Assembly: GCA_027592275.1 (NCBI GenBank) | Contig: JAQCKF010000028.1 | Span: 1 to 33,688, forward strand | Origin: Pseudomonadota bacterium | GTDB taxonomy: Bacteria > Pseudomonadota > Gammaproteobacteria > Pseudomonadales > Pseudohongiellaceae | Direction of reading: 5' to 3' | Length of the DNA: 33,688 bases | In this document: in pieces, positions 1 through 10,790 of the stretch | Position numbering within the stretch: the stretch's first letter is position 1 | Layout of the letters: the number at the start of each line of letters is the position of its first letter | Notes under the pieces: generated by a model | Database searches by the model: none | What the model saw: the letters and a program-made list of their open reading frames with translations, nothing else | What the model was told of the DNA's origin: nothing | Made by a program: the position numbers and the translations under genes

Positions 1-56
1 AGCTCTTTAGCGATCAATGTACGCAAAATCTAGATGTAAGCAACGGCGGTTGCGAG

Positions 57-80
57 CCCCCGCTACCAATATTTGTAGTA
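57..80 (+). repeat. 24-bp direct repeat, copy 1 (tRNA 3'-end-like)
   Basis: A 24-bp unit that recurs at 186-209 with one mismatch (T at 76, C at 205). The unit begins with five C followed by GCTACCA, which looks like the acceptor 3' strand, discriminator and encoded CCA of a tRNA gene, and goes on into an AT-rich spacer. No complete cloverleaf can be folded in front of it in the 56 bases available. I infer a tRNA-gene remnant plus its spacer. Confidence 0.6.
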
Positions 81-121
81 CGCAGTAGCTCTCGGCGGCT
101 GAAAGGTCGTAGGTTCAAATC
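81..121 (+). pseudogene. degenerate initiator tRNA-like sequence (metY position)
   Basis: The stretch GGTCGTAGGTTCAAATC at 105-121 matches what I recall of the variable loop, T-stem 5' strand and T-loop of bacterial initiator tRNA(fMet), and GTAGCTC just before it (85-91) resembles its D-arm. However, the anticodon arm with CAT is missing, the 5' acceptor strand is reduced to CGC, and the T-stem 3' strand does not follow. In E. coli metY lies directly in front of rimP-nusA-infB, so the position fits a decayed metY. Not a functional tRNA as written; identity is inferred from the T-arm and synteny. Confidence 0.45.
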
Positions 122-185
122 GAACCACGAGACTCACTCAATTTAAGTGAATGAGTGAAGATTTGATCTTTTATGGAGATCGGAT

Positions 186-209
186 CCCCCGCTACCAATA
201 TTTGCAGTA
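186..209 (+). repeat. 24-bp direct repeat, copy 2 (tRNA 3'-end-like)
   Basis: Second copy of the unit at 57-80, again beginning with the CCCCCGC-T-ACCA tRNA-like tail. Between the two copies lies the initiator-tRNA-like remnant and an imperfect inverted repeat (132-140 against 147-155, eight of nine pairs). The layout suggests a former tandem tRNA array that has suffered internal deletion or recombination. Confidence 0.6.
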
Positions 210-283
210 TGGCGGTCCTGATAGGACTACCAAACACCAAGCTTCTCGCTTGCTCAGATTGAGTCGGCGAAGAAGATTTAGAG

Positions 284-304
284 TGGGCCTTCGGCCCATT
301 TTTT
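284..304 (+). terminator. Rho-independent terminator in the rimP leader
   Basis: Six-base-pair GC-rich stem TGGGCC/GGCCCA with a TTC loop followed by six T. It lies 41 bases in front of rimP. It would end transcription from the tRNA region and may act as an attenuator for the rimP-nusA-infB operon, as leader terminators do in enteric relatives (NusA feeds back on its own operon there); the attenuation role is inference. Confidence 0.8.
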
Positions 305-345
305 GTATCTAGGGGATACGTTCCAGATGCGCAGTAAAAAGTATT

Positions 346-795
346 GTGAGCAATAGCGTAACTCTAATAACAGAATTGATCGACACCACGATCCAAGCGT
401 TAGGTTTGGATCTGTGGGGAGTCGAACTGCTTCAACAGGGAAAATATTCCTTGTTGAGGATTTATATCGAACGTGAAGAAGGTGTCACGATCGAGGATTG
501 CGAAAAAGTTAGTCGACAGGTAAGCGCGTTAATGGATGTCGAAGATCCAATTGCCGGAGAATATACCCTTGAGGTGTCATCTCCGGGTATGGATAGACCG
601 CTGTTCTGTATGGAGCATTATTCGCAATATGTTGGCAGTGAAGTGGATTTAAAGTTACGACGGCCATTAGATGGCAGGCGTAAATTTAAAGGACAAATAA
701 TAAAAGTTTCAGGGGACATTGTTGGCTTGTTAGTTGAAGGTTCTGAGTATGACTTAGAATTTTCTGATATTGAGAAAGCCAGTGTTGTTTTCTAG
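346..795 (+). CDS. rimP: ribosome maturation factor RimP
   Basis: 149-residue protein of the usual RimP length. RimP binds the 30S subunit and helps S12/S19-dependent assembly of the head domain. The N-terminal alpha/beta domain carries the family's GVELL...LLRIYIE block, and the conserved junction sequence EVSSPGMDRPL leads into the C-terminal SH3-like barrel. The start is GTG at 346; no in-frame ATG fits the N-terminus. It is the first gene of the operon, 64 bases ahead of nusA, the standard gammaproteobacterial order. Confidence 0.95.
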   Translation: MSNSVTLITELIDTTIQALGLDLWGVELLQQGKYSLLRIYIEREEGVTIEDCEKVSRQVSALMDVEDPIAGEYTLEVSSPGMDRPLFCMEHYSQYVGSEVDLKLRRPLDGRRKFKGQIIKVSGDIVGLLVEGSEYDLEFSDIEKASVVF

Positions 796-859
796 ATTAT
801 TTTTGCTCCATGCTCTGGACTAATATCCGGATCTAAGCTTTGAGTAAGGTGACATTGTT

Positions 860-2347
860 ATGATGAGTAAAGAAATTTTAATGGTTGCAGATGCCGTCTC
901 GAATGAGAAGGGTGTCTCGCGTGAAGTGATTTTTGAAGCGATTGAGTCGGCGTTAGCAGCAGCTACGAAGAAGCTTAATGATCATGACGAGATTGACTGC
1001 CGAGTTGCAGTTGATCGAGCGACTGGCGACTACGAATCCTTCCGATTTTGGACGGTGGTTGAGGACGAAGAGTATCTGGAAGAGGGTTCCCAATTAACTG
1101 TCGAGCAAGCACAAGAGAAAAAGAAAGGCCTCGCTGTCGGAGATGTATACGAAGAAAAGATCGACAATATGGAGTTTGGTCGGATCGCTGCACAAACTGC
1201 TAAGCAGGTAATCGTGCAAAAAGTACGCGAAGCCGAGAGAGAAATCATAATTGACGATTATAAAGATCGCATTGGTGAGCTTGTTGCTGGAACGGTAAAG
1301 AAAGTCACTCGTGACAATATCATTATCGACCTGGGCAGCAATGCCGAGGCGCTACTAACTCGCGATCAAATGATCCCGAGAGAGACCTTCCGAATGGGCG
1401 ATCGAATGCGTGCCCTTTTGATTGATGTTCGTTCTGAACAGCGGGGCCCGCAGTTATTCCTAAGTCGCACCTCTCCTGACATGTTGATCGAGTTATTTAA
1501 GATCGAAGTGCCGGAGATCTCCGAAGAAATTATCGAAATCAAGGCGGCGGCGAGAGATCCTGGATCGAGAGCCAAGATCGTAGTTAGCACGAATGACGGT
1601 CGAATCGATCCCGTGGGCGCTTGTGTCGGTATGCGTGGCTCACGCGTGCAAGTGGTCTCGAATGAATTAGCGAATGAGCGCATCGACATCATCCTTTGGG
1701 ATGACAATCCAGCGCAGTTAGTCATCAATGCGATGTCTCCAGCAGAAGTTGCTTCTATCATTGTTGATGAAGACAGCAAAACGATGGACATCGCCGTTGA
1801 AGAAGATAATCTCGCCCAAGCTATCGGCAGAAACGGTCAGAACGTACGCCTGTCCAGTGAGTTAACTGGCTGGACTATTAACGTGATGAGCGAAGAAGAA
1901 GCAGCTGAGAAGCAGCATCAGGAAGCGAGCAGCTTTATCGACATGTTCGTTGAGAAGCTCGGCGTCGACGAGGAGTCGGCAGAGGTTCTAGTTGCCGAAG
2001 GTTTTACTTCACTCGAAGAAATTGCCTACGTGCCTCTCGATGAGATACTGGCTATCGATGGATTCGATGAAGAGATCGCGAATGAATTGAGGGATCGAGC
2101 TAAAGATGCATTGCTTACTTTGGCTATCGCCTCTGAGGAAGATCTATCTTCTGCGAATATCGCTGATGATCTTCTGAATATGGAAGGTATGGATGGAAAA
2201 CTGGCATTGGAACTCGCTAAGAAAGGAGTTCTCAATATGGAAGAATTGGCAGAACAGTCTATCGATGAATTGATAGACATCGAAGGCATGGATGAAGAAC
2301 GCGCAGGCAAGCTAATCATGACCGCGCGCGCGCCATGGTTTGAGTAA
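860..2347 (+). CDS. nusA: transcription termination/antitermination factor NusA
   Basis: 495-residue full-length NusA, which binds RNA polymerase and modulates pausing, termination and antitermination. Visible in order: N-terminal polymerase-binding domain (about 1-130), S1 domain (about 135-200, [23 protein letters not shown]), two KH domains (about 205-345, with [14 protein letters not shown] and [12 protein letters not shown]) and two acidic helix-hairpin repeats AR1/AR2 at the C-terminus, a proteobacterial feature. ATG codons at 860 and 863 are both possible starts; a GGTGA element lies just upstream. Its stop is 35 bases before infB. Confidence 0.97.
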   Translation: MMSKEILMVADAVSNEKGVSREVIFEAIESALAAATKKLNDHDEIDCRVAVDRATGDYESFRFWTVVEDEEYLEEGSQLTVEQAQEKKKGLAVGDVYEEKIDNMEFGRIAAQTAKQVIVQKVREAEREIIIDDYKDRIGELVAGTVKKVTRDNIIIDLGSNAEALLTRDQMIPRETFRMGDRMRALLIDVRSEQRGPQLFLSRTSPDMLIELFKIEVPEISEEIIEIKAAARDPGSRAKIVVSTNDGRIDPVGACVGMRGSRVQVVSNELANERIDIILWDDNPAQLVINAMSPAEVASIIVDEDSKTMDIAVEEDNLAQAIGRNGQNVRLSSELTGWTINVMSEEEAAEKQHQEASSFIDMFVEKLGVDEESAEVLVAEGFTSLEEIAYVPLDEILAIDGFDEEIANELRDRAKDALLTLAIASEEDLSSANIADDLLNMEGMDGKLALELAKKGVLNMEELAEQSIDELIDIEGMDEERAGKLIMTARAPWFE

Positions 2348-2382
2348 CAGCAATTATGTTGTTGTTGAATGGGGGTAGTTGA

Positions 2383-4947
2383 ATGGCAGATGCAAAAATA
2401 AGTGAACTCGCCGAAGTTGTCGGAGTCTCTTTAGACAAGTTGCTGTCTCAAATAAAAGAGGCAGGACTGTCGCATACTAAAGCTGACGATTCGATTTCGA
2501 ACGACGACAAAAACACTTTATTGCAGTTTCTGCGCCGTAGCCACGGAGACTCTGAGGCCAGCGTCTCTGCGCCTAAGAAAATTACACTCAAGCGGAAGAC
2601 AGTTGGCACGCTCAAAGCGGCGTCCACACACGGCCGAGGCAAGACTGTTAACGTCGAGGTTCGCACGAAGCGCACCTATATTAAGCGCAGCGAAGTCGCC
2701 GAAGAAGCCCCAGAAGAATTAGAAGATGAAGCAGTAGTAGCTGCAGCGGAAAGCGCGGTAGACGCAGTTGTAGATACTAGTGTTGAAGCCACAGAAACCG
2801 CTGGCGCGGAGTCTGCAGAAGCAGCAACAATAGAAACGCCAGACAAAGCTAGTGCTGAGGCTCCTGCCAACGAGAAGGCCACAGCACCAGATGTGCCTGC
2901 CGAGGAAGCTGCCACAGCTAGAGACGACAAGCTGGGTGCGAAGCGCAAAGGGCAGGGCAAGAAAGAATCAGAAGATTCTGTCGAAAACAAAAATTCACAG
3001 CATCTTAAGAATAAGAGTAAGGCCGCCAAGCGGCAGGAAAAACCAATTCATGTCAACGACGACTTCGTGCTCGAAGGTGGCGATGCGGATGACGTTGGTG
3101 GCGGGCGTGGCCGAAGAGGCAGCGGCAGAAAAGGCAAGGCACGTCTATCTGCTACTCAACATGCCTTCGAGAAGCCAAAAGATTTTATTAAACGCGAAAT
3201 TAAGATTGGTGAAACCAACACATTGCAGGACCTAGCTCAGCAGATGTCGGTTAAGACAGCAGGGCTGGTGAAATCTCTATTCAACATGGGTGTCATGGCA
3301 ACGATCAATCAGATTATAGATCAGGATACTGCGACGCTTTTGATAGAAGAATTTGGTCATACGCCGAAGTTCGTGTCGGAAGACGCGATCGAGGACCAGT
3401 TAGCGGAATCGATTACGGCAGACATGGGAAAAATAGAGATTACTCGCGCGCCGGTAGTTACTGTAATGGGCCACGTTGACCATGGTAAGACTTCTCTCTT
3501 GGACTACATACGTAAATCAACAGTCGCCTCGCACGAGGCTGGCGGTATCACACAGCACATTGGTGCTTACCACGTGAATACCGCTCACGGCATGATTAGT
3601 TTTCTTGATACACCGGGCCACGCGGCATTTACCGCGATGCGCTCTCGTGGAGCGAAGGCAACAGACGTAGTTGTCCTAGTAGTCGCCGCTGACGACGGCG
3701 TTAAGCCACAAACCGAAGAAGCTGTGCAGCACGCCAAAGCTTCTGGTGTGGCGCTAGTAGTAGCAGTCAACAAGATGGACAAAGAAGGCGTCGATGTAGA
3801 TCGCGTTAAGAGTGAATTGGCCGCTATGGAAGTTATCCCAGAGGATTGGGGTGGCGAGACGCAATTCATAGAAGTATCGGCCATTACTGGTGCGGGTGTC
3901 GATCAGTTGCTAGAAGCCATCAGCCTACAGGCCGAGCTTTTGGAGTTAAAGGCTTATACAGATGTTCCCGGTCAGGGCGTAGTAATCGAATCTAGGCTAG
4001 ACAAAGGACGTGGTCCAGTCGCCTCAGTTCTAGTACAAAACGGTACGCTGAAAACAGGCGATACTGTATTAGCTGGTCATGTATATGGCCGCGTCCGTGC
4101 TCTGGTTGACGAGACGGGTAAGAATATTAAAACTGCGGGTCCTTCTATTCCTGTTGAGATTCTTGGTCTCAATGGTGTGCCGGAAGCTGGCGATGAATTT
4201 GTTGTAGTAGCGGATGAGAAGAAGGCCCGAGAGATCGCGGAATTCAGACGCACGCGTCACAAAGATTCATTGCAGGCATCGCAGCAGTCGAACTTAGTCG
4301 AGAATATGTTCGCCGGCATTGGCAAAGAAAATTTAAGCGTCTTCAATATCATCATCAAGACCGATGTACGCGGTTCGCTTGAAGCGATCGTGGGTTCGTT
4401 GCAGAAACTCAATACTGAAGAGGTTAAAGTTAACATCGTCGCCTCAGGTGTGGGTGGAATCTCGGAGACTGATGTGCATCTAGCAGCTACATCGAAGGCT
4501 ATGATTATTGGCTTTAATGTACGAGCTGATAAGTCATCGCGCGAAATTATTGAGAACGAAGGCCTGCAATTACGTTATTACAATGTCATATACGATGTGA
4601 TCGATGACGTTAAGGCGATCATGAGCGGCATGCTCGCGCCAGAGATTCGCGAAGAGATTCTTGGCGTTGCCGAAGTTCGCGATGTGTTCAGCTCGCCGAA
4701 GTTTGGTCAGATCGCCGGAAGCATGGTTATCGAAGGTACTATCTATCGCAGCAAGCCGATACGTGTTCTGCGCGATGATGTGGTGATCTATGAAGGTGAA
4801 CTCGAATCACTGAGACGATTCAAGGACGATGCCAACGAAGTTCGAAACGGCATCGAGTGTGGAATCGGCGTTCGTAACTACACTGACGTTAAAGTTGGCG
4901 ACAAGATTGAGGTATACGAGACAACTGAAGTGGCCAGGAGCCTTTGA
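2383..4947 (+). CDS. infB: translation initiation factor IF-2
   Basis: 854-residue GTPase that brings initiator tRNA to the 30S subunit. An N-terminal IF2_N helical domain (about 1-50) is followed by a long low-complexity stretch rich in Ala/Glu, then Lys/Gly/Arg (about 60-265), a second IF2_N domain, and the G domain with GHVDHGKT at 363-370, DTPGH at 409-413 and NKMD at 463-466. Domains II-IV follow to the C-terminus. The start is ATG at 2383 behind a GGGGG ribosome site. An inverted repeat (4944-4949/4956-4961) overlaps the stop codon. In E. coli, internal starts give shorter IF-2 forms; I could not identify one here with confidence. Confidence 0.97.
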   Translation: MADAKISELAEVVGVSLDKLLSQIKEAGLSHTKADDSISNDDKNTLLQFLRRSHGDSEASVSAPKKITLKRKTVGTLKAASTHGRGKTVNVEVRTKRTYIKRSEVAEEAPEELEDEAVVAAAESAVDAVVDTSVEATETAGAESAEAATIETPDKASAEAPANEKATAPDVPAEEAATARDDKLGAKRKGQGKKESEDSVENKNSQHLKNKSKAAKRQEKPIHVNDDFVLEGGDADDVGGGRGRRGSGRKGKARLSATQHAFEKPKDFIKREIKIGETNTLQDLAQQMSVKTAGLVKSLFNMGVMATINQIIDQDTATLLIEEFGHTPKFVSEDAIEDQLAESITADMGKIEITRAPVVTVMGHVDHGKTSLLDYIRKSTVASHEAGGITQHIGAYHVNTAHGMISFLDTPGHAAFTAMRSRGAKATDVVVLVVAADDGVKPQTEEAVQHAKASGVALVVAVNKMDKEGVDVDRVKSELAAMEVIPEDWGGETQFIEVSAITGAGVDQLLEAISLQAELLELKAYTDVPGQGVVIESRLDKGRGPVASVLVQNGTLKTGDTVLAGHVYGRVRALVDETGKNIKTAGPSIPVEILGLNGVPEAGDEFVVVADEKKAREIAEFRRTRHKDSLQASQQSNLVENMFAGIGKENLSVFNIIIKTDVRGSLEAIVGSLQKLNTEEVKVNIVASGVGGISETDVHLAATSKAMIIGFNVRADKSSREIIENEGLQLRYYNVIYDVIDDVKAIMSGMLAPEIREEILGVAEVRDVFSSPKFGQIAGSMVIEGTIYRSKPIRVLRDDVVIYEGELESLRRFKDDANEVRNGIECGIGVRNYTDVKVGDKIEVYETTEVARSL

Positions 4948-4975
4948 GAATAAACTCTCAAGCGGGTAACTAATC

Positions 4976-5401
4976 GTGGCAGATATGTCTCCAAGAGTGC
5001 AAAGGGTAGCTGATCAGATTCAGCGCGAACTTGCATCGTTAATCCAGATGGAAGTAAACGATCCTAGGGTTGGCATGGTTTCGGTTACGGGCGTGGAGGT
5101 GAGCAGAGATTTAGCTCATGCCAAGGTGTTCGTGACGGTATTGAATACCCTGACTGATGATCCTCAGATAAATCAATCTACACTTTCCGAACCTGGCGAT
5201 CTGGACAAGCTAGAGATAAAAGAGAATGTAGATGCGTTGAATAAGGCCGCAGGTTTTTTGCGATCCTTATTGTCGAAACGGCTGAGTACTCGTTCGGTAC
5301 CCAAGCTACGTTTTTACTACGACGGAAGTATAGCGCGCGGACAGCAGCTTTCGAGCCTGATAGATAGCGCGTTAGCAGCCGATCAAGATTCGCATTCTTG
5401 A
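4976..5401 (+). CDS. rbfA: 30S ribosome-binding factor RbfA
   Basis: 141-residue KH-like protein that binds free 30S subunits and assists 16S rRNA 5'-end maturation and cold adaptation. The N-terminus RVQRVADQIQRELA and the sections DPRVGMVSVTGVEVSRDL and LRFYYDGSIARG are diagnostic for the family. GTG at 4976 is chosen because it gives the usual short lead before RVQRVADQ; ATG at 4985 in frame is the alternative. It lies 28 bases after infB and 33 bases before truB, in the same transcript. Confidence 0.95.
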   Translation: MADMSPRVQRVADQIQRELASLIQMEVNDPRVGMVSVTGVEVSRDLAHAKVFVTVLNTLTDDPQINQSTLSEPGDLDKLEIKENVDALNKAAGFLRSLLSKRLSTRSVPKLRFYYDGSIARGQQLSSLIDSALAADQDSHS

Positions 5402-5434
5402 GTTTGTTGTCATTAGAATTGATGGGGATGCAGA

Positions 5435-6349
5435 TTGGCTAAGCGCAAGAAAGGCAGAAGCATCGATGGCATCGTCATACTAGACAAAGCCATAGGTATT
5501 AGTTCAAACAGAGCTCTGCAGGAAGTAAAAAGAATTTTCGATGCCCAGAAGGCAGGGCATACAGGCAGTCTAGACCCACTAGCGACTGGAGTGCTACCAC
5601 TTTGCTTAGGTGAGGCGACCAAAGTATCCCAGTTCTTGCTGGATTCGGATAAAAAGTATCGAGCTAAACTGAAGCTGGGCGTCAGAACCGATAGCGGTGA
5701 CTGCGAAGGCAACGTACTTGAAAGCTGTGCCGATTTCCAAGTCTCGCAACTGCAGATTGAAGAGGCGCTGACACCATTTAGAGGCGAGATTGAGCAAGTG
5801 CCTCCCATGTACTCCGCCTTGAAAGTAAACGGAGTGCCGCTGTATAAGATGGCGCGTAAAGGCCAAACTATAGAGCGCGAGGCCAGGCGGATTACCGTAT
5901 ACAGTATCGAGATGACAGCCTTCGAAGGCGACGAGTTGGAACTGGAGATCGCCTGTAGTAAGGGTACATATATAAGAACTATCGCCGATGACCTCGGTCA
6001 GGCCTTGGGATGTGGAGCGCACATCATCGCCTTGCGACGAACACAGGCAGGTGTATTTACAGAGGCGGACTGCGTAACAACACAGAGGTTGATCCAGGAG
6101 TGTGATAGTGGCGGTTTGAGTGTCATCGATAAACATCTCATTCCAATGGACAAGGCCATAGCGGACTTGCCAGAAGTTGTATTACCAAGCGTCACGGCTA
6201 GCTTTATCAAGAATGGTCAGCCAGTCTTGGTTAGACACTTGCCAGAAGAAGGCTTGGTAAGATTGTACGAAGAGAGACAATTTATCGGTATTGGCTGTAT
6301 CGATGATGATGGGAAGGTCGCTCCGCGAAGGTTAATAGTCGCACACTGA
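5435..6349 (+). CDS. truB: tRNA pseudouridine(55) synthase TruB
   Basis: 304-residue enzyme that makes pseudouridine 55 in the T-loop of tRNAs and acts as a tRNA chaperone. The catalytic motif GHTGSLDPLATG contains Asp47; YSALKVNG and the KGTYIRTIADDLG block are also present. The C-terminal part (about 250-304) is a PUA-like domain. Start TTG at 5435, behind GGGGA; the nearby ATG codons at 5422 and 5428 are out of frame, so the rare start codon is well supported. Followed by a 137-base gap with a hairpin before rpsO. Confidence 0.95.
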   Translation: MAKRKKGRSIDGIVILDKAIGISSNRALQEVKRIFDAQKAGHTGSLDPLATGVLPLCLGEATKVSQFLLDSDKKYRAKLKLGVRTDSGDCEGNVLESCADFQVSQLQIEEALTPFRGEIEQVPPMYSALKVNGVPLYKMARKGQTIEREARRITVYSIEMTAFEGDELELEIACSKGTYIRTIADDLGQALGCGAHIIALRRTQAGVFTEADCVTTQRLIQECDSGGLSVIDKHLIPMDKAIADLPEVVLPSVTASFIKNGQPVLVRHLPEEGLVRLYEERQFIGIGCIDDDGKVAPRRLIVAH

Positions 6350-6436
6350 GTACGATGCGTAGCTACGGAATTCAACAGGGAAAGTATCAGGTAACTACTA
6401 ATATGCGTGGTTATTCTGAATTTAAACGGAAGTTTT

Positions 6437-6457
6437 AGTCGCGCTTTTTCAGCGACT
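6437..6457 (+). promoter_or_regulatory. hairpin in the rpsO leader
   Basis: Six-base-pair stem AGTCGC/GCGACT with a nine-base T-rich loop, about 30 bases before the rpsO ATG and followed by TTTATT. In E. coli S15 represses its own translation by binding a structured leader overlapping the start region. This hairpin is a candidate part of such a control element, or a weak terminator between truB and rpsO. The pairing is seen; the role is inferred. Confidence 0.4.
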
Positions 6458-6486
6458 TTATTAAATTGCATATTAGGAGATAGAAA

Positions 6487-6756
6487 ATGGCTTTATCAGC
6501 TGAACAGAAAGACACAATCATCAAAGACTACGAGCAGAGCGAAGGTGATACAGGTTCACCCGAAGTGCAAGTGGCTTTGCTGACAGCAAACATCAATGAA
6601 CTGCAATCGCATTTCAAAGAGCACATTCACGACCATCACTCCCGCCGTGGACTCATCCGAATGGTGAACAGCCGCAGGAAATTGCTTGACTACTTGAAGC
6701 GCAAAAATCTAGAACGTTATGCGACTTTGATCAAGCGACTTGGACTACGTCGTTAA
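6487..6756 (+). CDS. rpsO: 30S ribosomal protein S15
   Basis: 89-residue S15, exactly the usual length. It binds the 16S rRNA central domain early in assembly and contributes to an inter-subunit bridge. The conserved block [36 protein letters not shown] and the basic C-terminus [23 protein letters not shown] are plain. A strong AGGAG ribosome site (6475-6479) precedes the ATG. Gene order rpsO-pnp is conserved across gammaproteobacteria. Confidence 0.98.
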   Translation: MALSAEQKDTIIKDYEQSEGDTGSPEVQVALLTANINELQSHFKEHIHDHHSRRGLIRMVNSRRKLLDYLKRKNLERYATLIKRLGLRR

Positions 6757-6800
6757 TTGTTCATTTAGTTTTGTCGATGACAATCAATCGTAAATATCTG

Positions 6801-6827
6801 CGTAGAGCCTGATGAGTTGGCTCTGCG
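6801..6827 (+). promoter_or_regulatory. hairpin in the rpsO-pnp intergenic region
   Basis: Nine-base-pair stem CGTAGAGCC/GGCTCTGCG (one T-G pair) with a nine-base loop, 27 bases before the pnp start. It has no T tract, so it is not a plain terminator. In E. coli a long stem-loop at this position is cut by RNase III and lets PNPase repress its own translation; this is the equivalent position. Structure seen, function inferred from the family. Confidence 0.55.
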
Positions 6828-6854
6828 CCTAATTCAATAATTAGGAAAAATATT

Positions 6855-8966
<2,112 letters not shown>

Positions 8967-8981
8967 TTCTCTTGACGATCT

Positions 8982-9013
8982 AAAAAAAAGCCCGAGCATT
9001 GCTCGGGCTTTTT
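8982..9013. terminator. strong Rho-independent terminator after pnp (bidirectional)
   Basis: Nine-base-pair stem AGCCCGAGC/GCTCGGGCT with an ATT loop, flanked by a run of A on the left and T on the right. It can stop transcription from pnp and, on the other strand, from the convergent regulator gene ending at 9063. Confidence 0.93.
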
Positions 9014-9062
9014 CGTTCCAGGCTATTAATAATCTACTAAGGATAGGCTCGCAGCTCAAATT

Positions 9063-10151
9063 CTACGTAGTCGATGGCTCGCTATTGCGAAATTCCGAAG
9101 GTGTCACTTGATACCGCTCCTTGAATGCCTTGTTGAAGACAGACAATGAGGCATATCCAACGTCCAGAGCTATCGTAGATATTGGCGAAGTGGTATCACG
9201 CAGTCGTGTACATGCATCCTCGATTCGGTAATTATTCAAGAATTGATTGAAGTTTCTAAACTTCAGCTGCTGATTGATTATTCGTCGCAATCTATATTCC
9301 TGAATAGACAAGTTCTCCGCGAGTTCGGCAATAGTAAGACCGGTGCGAGTATAGAGCTTCCCTTCTTTCATCGTCTGTTCAAGCTTCTCGAGTAAAGCGG
9401 GATCGACATTCGCCGGTGAGTTGCCATTGGTGCTCGTTCTGTCCTTAGTGCTAACTCCGGTTGAGATAAGCGTGGTGGCTTCTTCACTTAGCTGAAATAT
9501 GCGCTGGCAAAACAGAAACGTCACCACCAATATATAGAGTGATACTAGATAGTTTGGTACATCGGGTATTAGGTTTTGGTCCGGTTCTAGAATGAATCGA
9601 CTGAATAGATTGATGAAGTCGGAACCAACGATGACGACCAACAAGATTCCCATGATGAGCAAGAAGGTAGGCCGAAGACGCCTGCGTTGTTCTAACAAAT
9701 CGACTGAGTAGCCCTGATACGCCAAATATAAAGTGTGTGCTGCAAACACAAACATGATCAGCTGGGGGATTATCTGGACTACGATAAAACTCGTGTCGTT
9801 AATGGTGTCTGGGTTCAAGTAAAAAATACCTATTCCGATCCCCCGCGAAAGTTCGAAGAAGACGATTGCCAGCCATGCGCCCGGGTGAACTTTTCCGTTA
9901 TCGACAAAAAGCATGAATGCGATGATCCAGAGAATGAAGGGTGCTAGGGTTGCGAACCTAAAAAGTATGAAAAATGAAAGTAGGTTGTTCGAGAAGAAGG
10001 GGATTCCTGCGAGCGTATAGGTACTAAGGCAAAAGCAATATAGAGATATTAGTCGCGCAAGTGCCCCCTGATTGTGAACAAGAAAAAAGGCTCCAATAAA
10101 AATTATCTGGAAGAAGGCAAGTATCGCAATTAGATCTGAGAACTGATTCAT
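9063..10151 (-). CDS. membrane-anchored AraC-family transcriptional regulator
   Basis: 362 residues. The first ~230 are strongly hydrophobic with about seven membrane segments separated by short loops; the last ~95 (about 265-358) are an AraC/XylS DNA-binding domain with two helix-turn-helix units (LTIAELAENLSIQEYRLRRIINQ and ISTIALDVGYASLSVFNKAFKERYQVTPSEFR). The best conserved part is the second unit, as usual. Such proteins sense a signal at the membrane and bind DNA from there. It diverges from the cytochrome/monooxygenase operon across a ~640-base gap and is the obvious candidate to control it (inference). Ligand unknown. Confidence 0.85.
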   Translation of the reverse strand: MNQFSDLIAILAFFQIIFIGAFFLVHNQGALARLISLYCFCLSTYTLAGIPFFSNNLLSFFILFRFATLAPFILWIIAFMLFVDNGKVHPGAWLAIVFFELSRGIGIGIFYLNPDTINDTSFIVVQIIPQLIMFVFAAHTLYLAYQGYSVDLLEQRRRLRPTFLLIMGILLVVIVGSDFINLFSRFILEPDQNLIPDVPNYLVSLYILVVTFLFCQRIFQLSEEATTLISTGVSTKDRTSTNGNSPANVDPALLEKLEQTMKEGKLYTRTGLTIAELAENLSIQEYRLRRIINQQLKFRNFNQFLNNYRIEDACTRLRDTTSPISTIALDVGYASLSVFNKAFKERYQVTPSEFRNSEPSTT

Positions 10152-10790
10152 TCGGAATGAAGATAAATTAGTGGGCGGTGCATTGCAACTACGCTGCAGC
10201 TTTCAAGCAGTCTAGGAATCCAGATTGTTGTTCTGAGCAGGAAAATTGGAAATCCAGGCTATAAGTTTACATCTTAGGAGATGGAGAGCATTCTGTCGAA
10301 GTTGTCATGCAGTCGACTCTCGGACCTGCCTTGCACAGGTAGCCGACGATTTCTTCTACTTGATCTGTTTTCTGCGAGTACTAGCTAGAGCTGGTTGTGA
10401 TTCTTGTATCGCTTTTGTGGATGTGTCTCCTCGTATTTAAGTGTTTTCCGTGAATTTTGGGATGCTGGGGCGTCGACTTGAGGGAATTGCGAGATGAACG
10501 GCATTTGCGTCCAATTTCGGCTAAATACCCTCTGGCGACGCTAAAAATCGCGTAAAGTGTCAAAATTATAAGAAATTTTAATAGTTTCTGGGTCTCTGCA
10601 CCTCTAGGCAGCTACTCTAATTCCAAAATTCGCCAAGAATAGTTCAGAATTCACAAGACAGTCTCTGCTAATTTTGGTTAAATTCCTGTGGGTAAATGAA
10701 CAGTTCTCCAAGACTGTTCTCGACCATAAGAGACTTGTCCGCCCGCGCGGGTAGGACAGGCCAAAGAACCACTAAATGGAGGGTCTGCTG
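10152..10790. other. long intergenic region between divergent genes
   Basis: About 640 bases with no convincing gene; short open frames here have no recognisable domain. It must hold the promoters for the regulator (minus) and the secreted operon (plus). Visible structure: AAAATT/AATTTT (10562-10567/10574-10579), GAACAG/CTGTTC (10698-10703/10714-10719) and a strong hairpin at 10734-10760. I cannot assign promoters or operators with confidence. Confidence 0.5.
10734..10760 (+). promoter_or_regulatory. GC-rich two-tier hairpin in the leader of the cytochrome/monooxygenase gene
   Basis: Outer stem CTTGTCC/GGACAGG (one T-G pair) encloses a perfect CCCGC/GCGGG inner palindrome, separated by a small internal loop. 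It ends 17 bases before the GGAGGG ribosome site and has no T tract. It could be an operator palindrome or a 5'-UTR stability element; the sequence does not decide. Confidence 0.45.

Noticed and set aside
2676..3029. Antisense open frame of 117 residues opposite the IF-2 low-complexity region
   Set aside because: It is the Ser/Ala-rich shadow of the Ala/Glu-rich coding sequence; no start signal or domain.
4944..4961. Inverted repeat at the infB stop as a terminator
   Set aside because: TTGAGA/TCTCAA is short, has no T tract, and lies inside an operon that must read through; treated as incidental or minor.
10246..10440. Short plus-strand frame in the regulator-operon gap
   Set aside because: Cys-rich random-looking sequence without ribosome site, domain or membrane segment.
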